64,000 nt of DNA, taken from NCBI RefSeq assembly GCF_000617925.1, contig NZ_BAMT01000014.1:1-64000 (forward strand), written 5' to 3'. This document shows, one piece after another, positions 1 through 7,610 of this stretch (positions are counted from its first letter, which is position 1; the number at the start of each line of letters is the position of its first letter). This stretch comes from Methylobacillus glycogenes JCM 2850 (GTDB lineage: Bacteria; Pseudomonadota; Gammaproteobacteria; Burkholderiales; Methylophilaceae). The position numbers were made by a program, and so were the translations under genes. The notes under the pieces were generated by a model. The model saw nothing but the letters and a program-made list of their open reading frames with translations. It was not told the origin of the DNA and did no database searches.

Positions 1-1
1 C

Positions 2-142
2 TTAAAAATTTCCAAGAGCAGCAAATTGGTGTTTATCCAAGATGAAGGCAGGGAATTTCTTTTTGTCCGGAGTGGTTGCTCGTCCATACCTTTGAACCGT
101 GAAGAGCAAAGTGAATACGAGAGAAGCTTATGGGGTAAGTAG
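2..142 (+). CDS. C-terminal fragment of an unknown protein
   Basis: An open frame enters from the left edge and runs 46 codons to a TAG. The translated tail (ending EYERSLWGK) has ordinary amino acid composition, so it may be the end of a real gene, but no family is recognisable. From here to the next supported gene (143-376) I see only a short GCCGG/CCGGC inverted repeat near 172-192 and no convincing coding sequence. Confidence 0.3.
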   Translation, partial: LKISKSSKLVFIQDEGREFLFVRSGCSSIPLNREEQSEYERSLWGK

Positions 143-376
143 ATGATAACGGGAGGACTAAACGAAAGGCACTGCCGGATTTCATCTAGCCGGCGAGAAT
201 TGAATTAAAGGTTAAGCGTGCTAAGAGAGACAGGGGAAAGCTTGACCTGTGATGGGTTCTTAATAAATGTGTCCGAGCTCCTGTATGGGGAACTGCATTT
301 TGCGGTTAAGATTGAAGGGCAAGGTGGTAGTTTTTAGTATCTAATATTTGGAATCCTTGCTCTTTCCCTGCAAGGG

Positions 377-583
377 TCATAGTAGCTGCTGCTCCAACAT
401 GTAAGCCAGCAGCCTGCTCTCCGCACAGTCCACCGATTCCCAATAGCTAATTGCTTCCTGTATTGCACGGTTATGTTCTGTGACTGTTCGTGGCAGAGAG
501 CAGCGCCCCGTCATGCTTTTGAACGCGCTTGCACAGTCGCCGGTCAGGCGAAGCTGATTACCCGATCGCAGCATGCCCATCAT
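377..583 (-). CDS. Small hypothetical protein, last of three coupled genes
   Basis: This encodes 68 aa with no recognised domain, a mostly helical composition and two or three Cys. Its ATG overlaps the stop of the upstream gene as ATGA, and an AAAGGAA Shine-Dalgarno-like stretch lies just before it. The coupling is the main evidence that it is a gene. It forms a mini-operon with the two genes upstream, at the outer end of the island beside the tRNA-Arg. Function unknown. Confidence 0.4.
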   Translation of the reverse strand: MMGMLRSGNQLRLTGDCASAFKSMTGRCSLPRTVTEHNRAIQEAISYWESVDCAESRLLAYMLEQQLL

Positions 584-804
584 TCATTTCCTTTGGTTGT
601 CTTTCTGCTGTTGATCAAGACTTCCTGAGCCTGCGTTCCATCCTTGCGCTTGCGGTTCTCCCTTCTCAAGCGCCAATAGAAAAGAATGGCCCCTGCCATG
701 GGAACGGCCAGCAAACACAACAGGAATTGAGCCGCCTCAATCGAGAATCCGTGGCCACGGCCTGCGCCGTAACCCAAGACTGCCCCAACAATGAATCCGA
801 TCAT
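580..804 (-). CDS. Small membrane protein, unknown
   Basis: This encodes 74 aa. The N-terminal 45 residues hold a glycine-rich hydrophobic stretch (MIGFIVGAVLGYGAGRG) and a second hydrophobic segment (FLLCLLAVPMAGAILFYW), followed by a very basic tail (RLRRENRKRK), so an inner-membrane protein with a cytoplasmic positive tail is likely. An AAAGGA Shine-Dalgarno sits about six bases before the ATG. It starts four bases after the preceding gene and overlaps the next by four, so the three are probably co-transcribed. No family recognised; the layout fits accessory genes of a mobile element. Confidence 0.5.
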   Translation of the reverse strand: MIGFIVGAVLGYGAGRGHGFSIEAAQFLLCLLAVPMAGAILFYWRLRRENRKRKDGTQAQEVLINSRKTTKGNE

Positions 805-807
805 GGC

Positions 808-1080
808 TTATCCTTTCTTGCCTGAAATCAATGGAAGATGGTGGGTTGTACTCAAGGATGTCTGAGGTGGCATGCTCAACTTTACCGGAATTTCCTCCAG
901 CAGGCCTTTCAGTCGCTGGCTAATCCTCCAGAACATCCGGACATCCTTAAGCACCATCAGCACATGCAGTGATATCGCCCAGGTCAGAACCAGGCATCCC
1001 AGATGATGAAGACTGGAAAACATCAGGGCAGGGAGCGGTATACCTTCGGTCAGCAATTGCAACAACACAAACTGCAACAT
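808..1080 (-). CDS. Small hydrophobic protein, unknown, possibly truncated
   Basis: This encodes 90 aa with hydrophobic stretches near residues 1-45 and a polar Ser/Thr-rich tail. It is the first gene of a tight three-gene minus-strand group. Its ATG lies on a CATG palindrome shared with the start of the truncated integrase remnant on the other strand, so this is a recombination junction and the original 5' part of this gene may be missing. No domain recognised. Confidence 0.35.
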   Translation of the reverse strand: MLQFVLLQLLTEGIPLPALMFSSLHHLGCLVLTWAISLHVLMVLKDVRMFWRISQRLKGLLEEIPVKLSMPPQTSLSTTHHLPLISGKKG

Positions 1081-1636
1081 GAAACCGGCTTTGAGGTTGC
1101 TGGAATTTTTGCCGGAGCATCAACGACCGATGATGTGCTTCGATCTTGAAGTGGGATTGCGCCGAAATAATGTCACGCACATGGATTGGAACCAGGTTGA
1201 TCTTGAGCGACGTATGGCGTGGGTTTACCCAGATCAAGCCAAAGCTGGAAAGGCGATTGGGGTACCACTGTCGGATGAGGCTATCAATATTCTGAAAGGG
1301 CAGATTGGAAAGCACCCTGTGTGGGTCTTTCCATACAAAGGTAAACCCGTCAAACAAACGTCTACCAAGGCGTGGCGGAAAGCAGTTGCAGCAGCTGGAA
1401 TCGCCCCAGGTTTCCGCTGGCACGATTTAAGGCACACATGGGCAAGTTGGCATGCCCAAGATGGAACGCCATTGAACGTGCTGCAGGAGCTTGGAGGATG
1501 GGCAACGGCAGAGATGGTTCAGCGTTACGCACACCTCTCAACCGAGCATCTGGCACAGTGGGTGAATCGTCGTGTAGGTCTACGCTCTGCGGAAACCCCT
1601 GACGTTTTTACTACGGAAAAGGAAAAGGCCACCTAA
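1079..1636 (+). pseudogene. Tyrosine recombinase (integrase), catalytic domain only
   Basis: The 185 aa correspond to the C-terminal catalytic domain of a phage/ICE-type tyrosine integrase. The visible active-site set is R28 (VGLRRNN), a Lys near 55-58, H115 and R118 (HDLRHTW), W141 (LGGW) and the nucleophile Y150 (RYAHLS). The arm-binding and core-binding domains, normally about 150-200 residues, are absent: homology begins almost at the first codon and the DNA upstream belongs to opposite-strand genes. It therefore looks like a remnant cut by a later rearrangement. No frame upstream supplies the missing part, so this is not one of the single-base breaks seen elsewhere. A hairpin and an att-like sequence follow immediately. 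Confidence 0.8.
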
Positions 1637-1645
1637 TTGGTGGCC
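1627..1645 (+). terminator. Hairpin at the end of the integrase remnant
   Basis: A perfect 7-bp stem, GGCCACC / GGTGGCC, has a 5-base loop that contains the integrase stop codon. No long T-run follows, so it is a weak or Rho-assisted terminator at best. Hairpins in this position are common at the ends of phage integrase genes next to att sites. Confidence 0.5.
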
Positions 1646-1660
1646 TATGTCCTTGATTAT

Positions 1661-1690
1661 TTGGCGCGCCCAAGAAGATGAATCTGGGCA
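1661..1690. other. Degenerate attachment-site-like sequence
   Basis: The stretch beginning TTGGCGCGCCCAAGA resembles the 3' end of the tRNA-Arg gene at 7580-7600 (TTGGTGCGCCCGAAGA), with shared TTGG, GCGCCC and AAGA blocks. In both places the match follows a recombinase gene and its hairpin. I infer an old attL/attR footprint at the same tRNA target; the match is short and imperfect. Confidence 0.4.
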
Positions 1691-1751
1691 CTGGAAAGAA
1701 AAATTCTCAGTGATATAACTTTATAAATATTCAAATTGTTGTTAATCGAAA

Positions 1752-2087
1752 TTACTTAGTAAACCATCTATGGTTATTGCCATCCCAGCCGTGGTATTTT
1801 TGTTTGAATGCTTGCATCGCAGCAACATACTGAGAGAGTATTAACGCAACATCACTTAATTGAGGTATGTCATCTTCATCTAGTAAATCTAAATAATTTT
1901 TTGTATCCTCATTCTCCAAGGCTTCAAGGATTTTATTGAGTAATCGGTTAACAATGGTAATTTTTTGTTTACTTATGGCAGATGTAGGTGTTTTTTTAGA
2001 TAATTCTTTGAATTCACCGAACATTGCTAGAAGCAAGGGCATTGTTGTTTCATATGTTTTAACTTTATCTTTGTCTGTTATTTCCAT
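1752..2087 (-). CDS. Small acidic protein, paralogue of the gene at 2089-2499
   Basis: This encodes 111 aa with no known domain. It aligns with its upstream neighbour: LSKKTPTSAISKQKI against LSKKNPNDAINKFKL near residue 30, and the acidic block DEDDIPQ at residues 70-76 in both, followed by SDV..IL.QY. The C-terminus is Trp-rich (GWDGNNHRWF). It starts one base after the neighbour ends, so the two are translated together downstream of the nuclease-like gene. Base composition is far more AT-rich than in the chromosomal genes further right. Possible roles are immunity or regulatory partner of the nuclease, but this is inference from the operon only. Confidence 0.7.
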   Translation of the reverse strand: MEITDKDKVKTYETTMPLLLAMFGEFKELSKKTPTSAISKQKITIVNRLLNKILEALENEDTKNYLDLLDEDDIPQLSDVALILSQYVAAMQAFKQKYHGWDGNNHRWFTK

Positions 2088-2088
2088 G

Positions 2089-2499
2089 CTACTCTCTCAG
2101 TCCTTTTGGTTTTATGGTTTGTAAATATATAAATCCTTTGTCATCAGGGGTGTCGTTCTCATCAGGGGTTAATTTCCAAAACCAAATCCCATTTCTTTTA
2201 GTGACATTGTCTGCTCTTAATTTTTCAAGGCATTGTAAGTATTGAGCCAAAATAAAAACAACATCACTATTTTGGGGTATATCGTCTTCATCAAATGAAG
2301 TGAAGTCATCATAAGGTAAATAGTTACCATTTGAAGATATAAATAAATTTGATTCGGCAATGATTGTGTTAATAAATTTTAATTTGAATTTATTGATTGC
2401 GTCGTTAGGGTTTTTTTTGGAAAGCAAAGATATTTCTTCGTAAATACTTAGCAGCTGTCCAGATATTTTTTCGAAGTTGTTAACGTCATTTCTATTCAT
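2089..2499 (-). CDS. Small acidic protein, paralogue of the gene at 1752-2087
   Basis: This encodes 136 aa with no recognised domain. It shares with the next gene the LSKK.P..AI.K.K region (about residues 27-41), the DEDDIPQ block at residues 70-76, and an aromatic C-terminal motif (GIWFWK). It begins 9 bases after the nuclease-like gene ends and runs to within 1 base of its paralogue, giving a three-gene operon. The short DEDIP sequence near the nuclease N-terminus resembles DEDDIP here. A tandem pair of paralogues behind a nuclease suggests sensors, adaptors or antitoxin-like partners, but nothing in the sequence decides this. Confidence 0.7.
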   Translation of the reverse strand: MNRNDVNNFEKISGQLLSIYEEISLLSKKNPNDAINKFKLKFINTIIAESNLFISSNGNYLPYDDFTSFDEDDIPQNSDVVFILAQYLQCLEKLRADNVTKRNGIWFWKLTPDENDTPDDKGFIYLQTIKPKGLRE

Positions 2500-2508
2500 A
2501 AAAAATCC

Positions 2509-3882
2509 TCATGAAGGGCAATGTCTACGGAATTCAATAAATTTTTTCTTCAATACATCAATAGGTGATCGTTGTTTACTTTCAAAAATGTCAACCATCA
2601 ATCTAAGATCATCATCAGTTAAAGCGATGATGCACTTTCTTTGTGAGCTCCAGAGGTCAATTGTATTTTGATACATGGCTCTTTTTAGCGGGTTTCTTGT
2701 TAAGAAAACACCAAAATTTCCTATTCCACCTTGCAAATACCTATTTAATTGATTGATGTGATCTCGATCGATTTCTTTAACATTTTTCATTTCTACTACT
2801 AACTGACTATTTCCAAATTCCTGATGTATGTCTTGCAGAAAATCAATATCTCGATTGTTGTAAAAAATTAAATCTCGAATATGTCTGTTTGACTCTGTGC
2901 GACTTTGAGCAGCAGCAAAATCTAAACTGGGATAGAACATCGAAGATAGTAATTCAGTTGCCAAATCCTCATATTTCCAGTCAGCGCCATCTTCTTTTCC
3001 GGTTGGTAGTTTAAGTATTTCATTAAACTTTCTCTTGGCTGATATAACAGGAATTTGCGTGAATAATGGATCATTCGCACAATCCTCTGAATGTCTTAAT
3101 TTTTCTCTAACATAATTTTCCACAACCCCATAATTTTCCCTATTAAACATTAAAACTTTACTTCTATCTTCAGGATCATCTTTATTAAAGATTTCATCTT
3201 TAGGGCAATATGATTTGAAATAATCATCATAATTCAACCATGGCGTATAACGTAACCATCGTTTAGGTGTGAAAATTAAAGGTAACTTAGTTATGGGATT
3301 GATGGGTAAATTAACCTCTATTTTCTTGATGCTGTATGTTTTAGGGTCGTAATAGTTTTCTAGAAAGACTTTTGAGAGCGGAATGCCTAATGTTTGGCAT
3401 TGATCAATTGTATAGTCAATCAGGAAGGATTTGAGATAGTTACAAGAAATGTCACTAATTCTATCTTTTGAAATTCCGGAGATAAATAATTGAATTATTT
3501 CAAAGTGGTGAAAGCCAAATTGACTAAATTCACTGATGTTTTCAAACAGGCTCAAAATATCATTGGCTTGTACTTTTCCAATTCTACTGCCAACCCTTTT
3601 TTTCGATAATCCTAACCCTACTTCACCGCACTCTGATATCGAAATTAAGATGTTTGCAGCTTCATCTTTTTTATTTTTCTTAATTAAGTAGTTCAGATGG
3701 TTAAAACTATTTGTAATCGAGCCATGCAAAGCATTGTCCTGCTGAGATGGTGATTTAAATAATAAAAATGGGTCGACATAAAGAGGGATGTCTTCATCAA
3801 AAAACTGTATTGCGAAATCTAGATCTGCTTGGCTTTTGTTGATGCCATGATAGTCAGTTATGCGTGGACGGATTATTTCCAT
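2509..3882 (-). CDS. Putative PD-(D/E)xK nuclease of a candidate defence operon
   Basis: This encodes 457 aa. The last 160 residues fit a restriction-endonuclease-like fold: E305/E310 in a helix, D337 (HIRDLIF), E364-x-K366 (VVEMKN) and Q378/Y382 (NQLNRYL, the QxxxY helix motif), followed by FGVFLTR. The N-terminal part has no known domain but carries DEDIPLYVDP (residues 29-38), EVGLGLSKKR (87-96) and GISKDRISDI (136-145), which look like conserved sensor or effector motifs. There is no helicase, methyltransferase or Walker motif. It leads an AT-rich operon with two small paralogues, inside an island bounded by recombinases and a tRNA. I infer anti-phage or element-competition activity; the nuclease call is motif-based. 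Confidence 0.65.
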   Translation of the reverse strand: MEIIRPRITDYHGINKSQADLDFAIQFFDEDIPLYVDPFLLFKSPSQQDNALHGSITNSFNHLNYLIKKNKKDEAANILISISECGEVGLGLSKKRVGSRIGKVQANDILSLFENISEFSQFGFHHFEIIQLFISGISKDRISDISCNYLKSFLIDYTIDQCQTLGIPLSKVFLENYYDPKTYSIKKIEVNLPINPITKLPLIFTPKRWLRYTPWLNYDDYFKSYCPKDEIFNKDDPEDRSKVLMFNRENYGVVENYVREKLRHSEDCANDPLFTQIPVISAKRKFNEILKLPTGKEDGADWKYEDLATELLSSMFYPSLDFAAAQSRTESNRHIRDLIFYNNRDIDFLQDIHQEFGNSQLVVEMKNVKEIDRDHINQLNRYLQGGIGNFGVFLTRNPLKRAMYQNTIDLWSSQRKCIIALTDDDLRLMVDIFESKQRSPIDVLKKKFIEFRRHCPS

Positions 3883-3902
3883 GAATTAACTTTTCTGTTT
3901 TT

Positions 3903-3921
3903 CCCGTGTATGTAACACGGG
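3903..3921. promoter_or_regulatory. Inverted repeat upstream of the nuclease operon
   Basis: CCCGTGT and ACACGGG form a perfect 7-bp inverted repeat around a 5-base spacer, 20-40 bases upstream of the nuclease start, in a region where a promoter is expected. It could be an operator or a leader hairpin. No cognate regulator is evident. Confidence 0.35.
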
Positions 3922-4013
3922 GGGGTATAAATACATAAAACCAGATAATAAACCTGAATCTGAAAAAAGTGGCAATGAATTGCTGTGATTGAGTTGCTGC
4001 TAATGAGGGACGG

Positions 4014-4042
4014 TTGCAGAATACCCCTGTATTTGCTAATGT
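4014..4042 (+). promoter_or_regulatory. Candidate sigma-70 promoter for 4072-4470
   Basis: TTGCAG and TAATGT hexamers are separated by 17 bases, 30 bases before the next start codon. The match to consensus is moderate (4 of 6 in each box). It diverges from the nuclease operon, so the two transcription units share this intergenic region. Confidence 0.35.
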
Positions 4043-4071
4043 GATTGTTCTTTTAGTGCTAAGGAATCAAC

Positions 4072-4470
4072 ATGGGCGTGAATCCCCATAAGGCTGCAAA
4101 TCTCATCAAAATGCCCCAGCGGACACTAGAGCGCGAATCTGAAATGCTACAGATTGAGCGTGAGGCGGTTGCCAATTTTAGTGGCCAGTTGGATGACCTT
4201 CTGGCTGCTCTTGGTATGCTGCGTATGGGTGACCATTTTGGCTGGCGTGTATTAGTGCTGATACATAACAAGCGCACTATTCGTAAGTATGAAGATATTC
4301 TCAATATCAAGATCAAAGAGTTCTTCCCCGCCGAAGGATCGCAGTCCCATAGATCATGGGGTTACAAGATAGCCAGCACCCTGAGTAACTTCTGGAAGGC
4401 AGTTAGCGGTGACATCAAAATTGAAAATCGTCGCTTGATTACGGAGTCCGATCAAGATAACCCTAACTAA
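4072..4470 (+). CDS. Hypothetical protein of the Rep module
   Basis: This encodes 132 aa, starting with a short polar segment and a likely coiled region (QRTLERESEMLQIEREAVANF, about residues 16-36), followed by a mixed C-terminal half. No domain is recognised. It precedes the Rep-like gene in the same orientation with a 43-base gap and probably belongs to the same transfer or replication module. A DNA-binding or regulatory role would fit the position but is not shown by the sequence. Confidence 0.55.
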   Translation: MGVNPHKAANLIKMPQRTLERESEMLQIEREAVANFSGQLDDLLAALGMLRMGDHFGWRVLVLIHNKRTIRKYEDILNIKIKEFFPAEGSQSHRSWGYKIASTLSNFWKAVSGDIKIENRRLITESDQDNPN

Positions 4471-4513
4471 GGGGTGTTGCGTATCTTTTAGTTGTAATGC
4501 TAAGGTAGAGGGT

Positions 4514-5602
4514 ATGAATCCACCCTCTTTTGCTTTTAGTCTTTTGCTCTCCGGATTAGACACTGTCGAGTGCGCCTACTACTTGATTCCTAAGTCGAGT
4601 AGTCATTTAGATTTTATCGGTCTGGCTGTCGAACGAGATTCGATGAAGCAGGCAAAAATCAAAGCAGGTCGTGAGATTCAACTAGGCTCTGAATCCTTCC
4701 TTCTTGCCCCGCATGGCACAGGCAGTGGCTATCCGTTCTTAATCGAGAATGAAGCCTTCATTATTCAGTTCGGCGAATTCAACCGTCCTAACTTCTTTGT
4801 CAAATTTCGCAGTATTGCGCTATGGCACCATGGTGCTGTGCAACTTCATCAGCGGTTTCTGGCTTGGGCTGACTCTGTTGGCATGATGCAGTCTCAACCT
4901 GAACGGTTATCACGCGTGGACTTTGCATTTGATTATCAGCTTCCTCAGATTGATTTCGATGAGGATCACTTTGTTTCAGTGACTACCAGTGATAACCAGC
5001 ATCGCAAAAACCGCAAGGTGCAGACATTCACCTTTGGAGCTGGTGAGGTGGTGCTGCGGGTTTATGACAAATCAGCTGAGATCACCGAAGCCAGCAATAA
5101 AACATGGTTCTATCCACTATGGGGTCAAGACAAAGATGTATGGCGCATTGAGTGGCAAATCAGAAAAGAGCCGTTACGCAAAATTGGCATTACCACCTTT
5201 GACAGCTTGCTAGAGCGGCAAGCTGATTTATTGCGACCTCTAGTTACGGCCCACACCACGTTGCGCATTCCTAATCAGGACAGCAACCGCTCTAGGTGGC
5301 CATTGCATCCGCTCTGGCAAGACCTCATCACAAAAGTGAATCAAATGCAGGGATTAGGTTTAGTTCAAGAGCTAGACCACAAGACGTTATTGGAAGAGCG
5401 ACTTTATCGCATAGCTATTAGTGTTTATGGCTACGTCAAACGAGTAGCTGCGATTGATGCTCTCTATACCGGAGCAGATAAAGTGTATATGGATGAGTCC
5501 TTGCAACATCTGTGGAATGTGATTTCAGAAGTTCATGATCCGCTGACTTGGCAAAACGATGTCAATAAGAAAATCACACAGATGAGGCTGGGCGAATGGT
5601 GA
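4514..5602 (+). CDS. Replication-initiation-factor-like protein
   Basis: This encodes 362 aa resembling the replication initiation factor (Rep_trans) type of rolling-circle initiator found in small plasmids, filamentous phages and integrative elements. Matching features are SRVDFAFDY (residues 133-141), the LRVYDKSAEI segment carrying a tyrosine (181-190), and WRIEWQIRKE (210-219), in the usual order. It would nick or bind the element origin and allow replication after excision. It overlaps the next small gene by 7 bases and sits two genes upstream of the serine recombinase, so element replication and integration genes are clustered. No capsid or conjugation genes accompany it. The family assignment is by motif only. 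Confidence 0.6.
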   Translation: MNPPSFAFSLLLSGLDTVECAYYLIPKSSSHLDFIGLAVERDSMKQAKIKAGREIQLGSESFLLAPHGTGSGYPFLIENEAFIIQFGEFNRPNFFVKFRSIALWHHGAVQLHQRFLAWADSVGMMQSQPERLSRVDFAFDYQLPQIDFDEDHFVSVTTSDNQHRKNRKVQTFTFGAGEVVLRVYDKSAEITEASNKTWFYPLWGQDKDVWRIEWQIRKEPLRKIGITTFDSLLERQADLLRPLVTAHTTLRIPNQDSNRSRWPLHPLWQDLITKVNQMQGLGLVQELDHKTLLEERLYRIAISVYGYVKRVAAIDALYTGADKVYMDESLQHLWNVISEVHDPLTWQNDVNKKITQMRLGEW

Positions 5603-5802
5603 TTGCACTCAACATCCTGATTCAAATGATCAATGCCAGAAATCGAAAAGTGCTGACTATCGCTGAGGCGAGTATGCACCCAAGCCAATTCAAGGCATTC
5701 AGAAAGCTATTTTTTAATGAGTACGGTGAGAAGGGCTTGGAAGGGGAGTTGCAAAAGATTTACACCGATGCTCATAAGCAGCAAGGGAAGGGGCGGGAAT
5801 AG
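5596..5802 (+). CDS. Small basic protein coupled to the Rep gene
   Basis: This encodes 68 aa, rich in Lys and Arg at the C-terminus, and its start lies inside the last codons of the Rep-like gene. This overlap implies translational coupling. No domain is recognised. Accessory proteins of this size behind Rep genes often control copy number or excision, but no motif supports a particular role here. Confidence 0.5.
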   Translation: MVIALNILIQMINARNRKVLTIAEASMHPSQFKAFRKLFFNEYGEKGLEGELQKIYTDAHKQQGKGRE

Positions 5803-5831
5803 ATTATGCAGGAAAGGAGGTGCCATCATGA

Positions 5832-5975
5832 GTGGAAACACAAACCGACTTCGAACTTCGCTTTGCAATGCCACTGGACTTAGCTATTTCGCCGGACGAG
5901 CTAGCCCTGATTGAAACCGTTATGCCTGAATTGCTAATGAGCATATTGCAATCCAGTGAAACCGAGAAAGACTAA
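5832..5975 (+). CDS. Possible 47-aa acidic protein with a GTG start
   Basis: A strong AAAGGAGG Shine-Dalgarno at 5813-5820 is followed by a GTG frame that reads METQTDFELRFAMPLDLA and continues to a TAA 18 bases before the serine recombinase. Composition is protein-like, acidic and Leu-rich. A competing ATG four bases upstream (5828) in another frame gives only 28 aa. The spacing (11 bases) is long for the GTG. It may couple Rep-module translation to the recombinase. Confidence 0.4.
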   Translation: METQTDFELRFAMPLDLAISPDELALIETVMPELLMSILQSSETEKD

Positions 5976-5993
5976 TCCTTAGGAGTAAACCTC

Positions 5994-7610
5994 ATGCACG
6001 TTGCTATTTACGCCCGTGTTTCCACCACGCGCCAGGCTGACAATGATCTATCAATACCCGATCAACTTCGGCAGCTAAAAGAGTGGGCAACAGCCAATGG
6101 GCATTTAGTCGTGCATGAGTATATTGAACCTGGCGCATCTGCTACTGATGACAAGCGTCCTGTATTTCAACAAATGATCCATGATGCGCTGCAAAAGCCT
6201 CAAATGGTTGAAGCCATCATCATTCACAGCCTGTCCCGCTTCTTCCGAGATGGGATTCAGTTTGGCGTGTATGAGCGCAAATTGCTTAAGAACAAAGTCA
6301 AAGTCATTTCCATCACTCAGCCTACAAGTGACGATGCAGGTGGAGAGATGATGCGCCGCATTATTAACCTATTTGACGAGCACCAATCCAAAGAAAATTC
6401 CAAGCATACCTCCCGCGCCATGAAAGAGAACGCACGGCAGGGCTACTTCAATGGCTCTCGTCCGCCATTTGGTTATATAGCAGTGGCGACTGAAACGACT
6501 GGTAGTCATGGTCGCAAGAAAAAGAAGCTAGCTATCAATGAGGCTGAGGCAGGAATCGTCAAAATGATCTATGACTTATACCTGCATGGCGACAAAGGCC
6601 GCTCACTTGGTTGTAAAGAAATCGCCAAGCTCCTGACAGATCGGGGTTTGCTCATGCGTGGTGGTGCATGGGGTATCCAGAAAGTGCATAAACTCCTTTC
6701 GGACAGCTTGTATATGGGAGATTACTATTTCAACGTCATCAATTCACAGACTGGAGAAAGGCGCTCTCCTAGTGAGTGGGTTAAAACCAGCATCCCGGTC
6801 ATAGTTGATCCAGCGGTGTTTGAGCAGGTGCGCCGCAAGCGCGAGCTGCGGGCACCTGCTCAAACACCGCCGAGGATCACCTCATCACCGACTCTGCTGA
6901 CCGGCCTGCTCAAATGCGGGGAGTGCGGGGGCGCCTTAACTTTGGTGACAGGCAAAAGTGGCAAATACAAATACTACAAATGTACTAGCCGCCAGAACAA
7001 AGGCAACCATGCATGCACTAGCGGCAATATTCCAATGGAAAAGTTGGATCAGCTTGTACTTTCGCAATTAGCAGATCGGGTGTTTGCGAAAGATCGGCTC
7101 AACGCAATGATGGTGGCACTTCGTAAACGCATCAAAGAATCTGCAACTACACAACAAACTCGTGTTAATGAACTGAGCAAGCAGCTAAAGCAGGTGGAAG
7201 AGCGCCGTAATCGCCTCATGGATGCTATAGAAAGCGGTATTCTCGATCTGGATGAAACCGTGCAACGGAGAGCGCAACACTTAAAAGCGTCCAGAGAGGC
7301 TCTGTTAGTTGAAATGGCAGTTGCGCGGAGAGAGGTATCTCTTCCTGTAGACCAAATAAAGACCAGTCAAGTTGAGCTGTTCGGTCAATCATTGCGCCAG
7401 CGTCTCATGTCCAATGACAAAGGCTTTGCCAAAAGCTACCTTAATTTACTGGTCAATGAAATTACTATTAAGGGAAAAGAAGCCACGATCAAAGGCAGCT
7501 ACAGTGCCTTAGCCTACGCGGCTTCGATAGACAATAAAAAAGTGGGTCACTTATTACAAGTGCCCACTTCTTTATCTGATTGGTGCGCCCGAAGAGATTC
7601 GAACTCCTGA
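5994..7610 (+). CDS. Large serine recombinase (site-specific integrase)
   Basis: This encodes 538 aa. The N-terminal resolvase domain (about 1-150) has the catalytic Ser10 in YARVSTTRQ. A recombinase domain follows (about 155-290), then a zinc ribbon with C308-x2-C311 and C330-x10-C341, then a coiled coil (about 370-440). It catalyses integration and excision of the element through a covalent serine-DNA intermediate. The reading frame passes through a hairpin and ends inside the tRNA-Arg gene on the other strand, so its last nine residues (WCARRDSNS) are encoded by tRNA sequence. That is the expected signature of an integrase next to its tRNA attachment site. After excision the protein would get a different C-terminus. 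Confidence 0.93.
   Translation: MHVAIYARVSTTRQADNDLSIPDQLRQLKEWATANGHLVVHEYIEPGASATDDKRPVFQQMIHDALQKPQMVEAIIIHSLSRFFRDGIQFGVYERKLLKNKVKVISITQPTSDDAGGEMMRRIINLFDEHQSKENSKHTSRAMKENARQGYFNGSRPPFGYIAVATETTGSHGRKKKKLAINEAEAGIVKMIYDLYLHGDKGRSLGCKEIAKLLTDRGLLMRGGAWGIQKVHKLLSDSLYMGDYYFNVINSQTGERRSPSEWVKTSIPVIVDPAVFEQVRRKRELRAPAQTPPRITSSPTLLTGLLKCGECGGALTLVTGKSGKYKYYKCTSRQNKGNHACTSGNIPMEKLDQLVLSQLADRVFAKDRLNAMMVALRKRIKESATTQQTRVNELSKQLKQVEERRNRLMDAIESGILDLDETVQRRAQHLKASREALLVEMAVARREVSLPVDQIKTSQVELFGQSLRQRLMSNDKGFAKSYLNLLVNEITIKGKEATIKGSYSALAYAASIDNKKVGHLLQVPTSLSDWCARRDSNS
7540..7569 (+). terminator. Hairpin inside the 3' end of the recombinase gene
   Basis: AAGTGGGTCACTT and AAGTGCCCACTT pair over 12 bases with one bulge and a 5-base loop. 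It lies 41 bases before the stop codon, within the coding frame, which suggests that the functional end of the transcript is before the tRNA and that the final codons are dispensable. Confidence 0.55.

Noticed and set aside
529-825. Plus-strand gene supplying the missing integrase N-terminus
   Set aside because: Its translation has no integrase-like motifs and it is antisense to coupled minus-strand genes.
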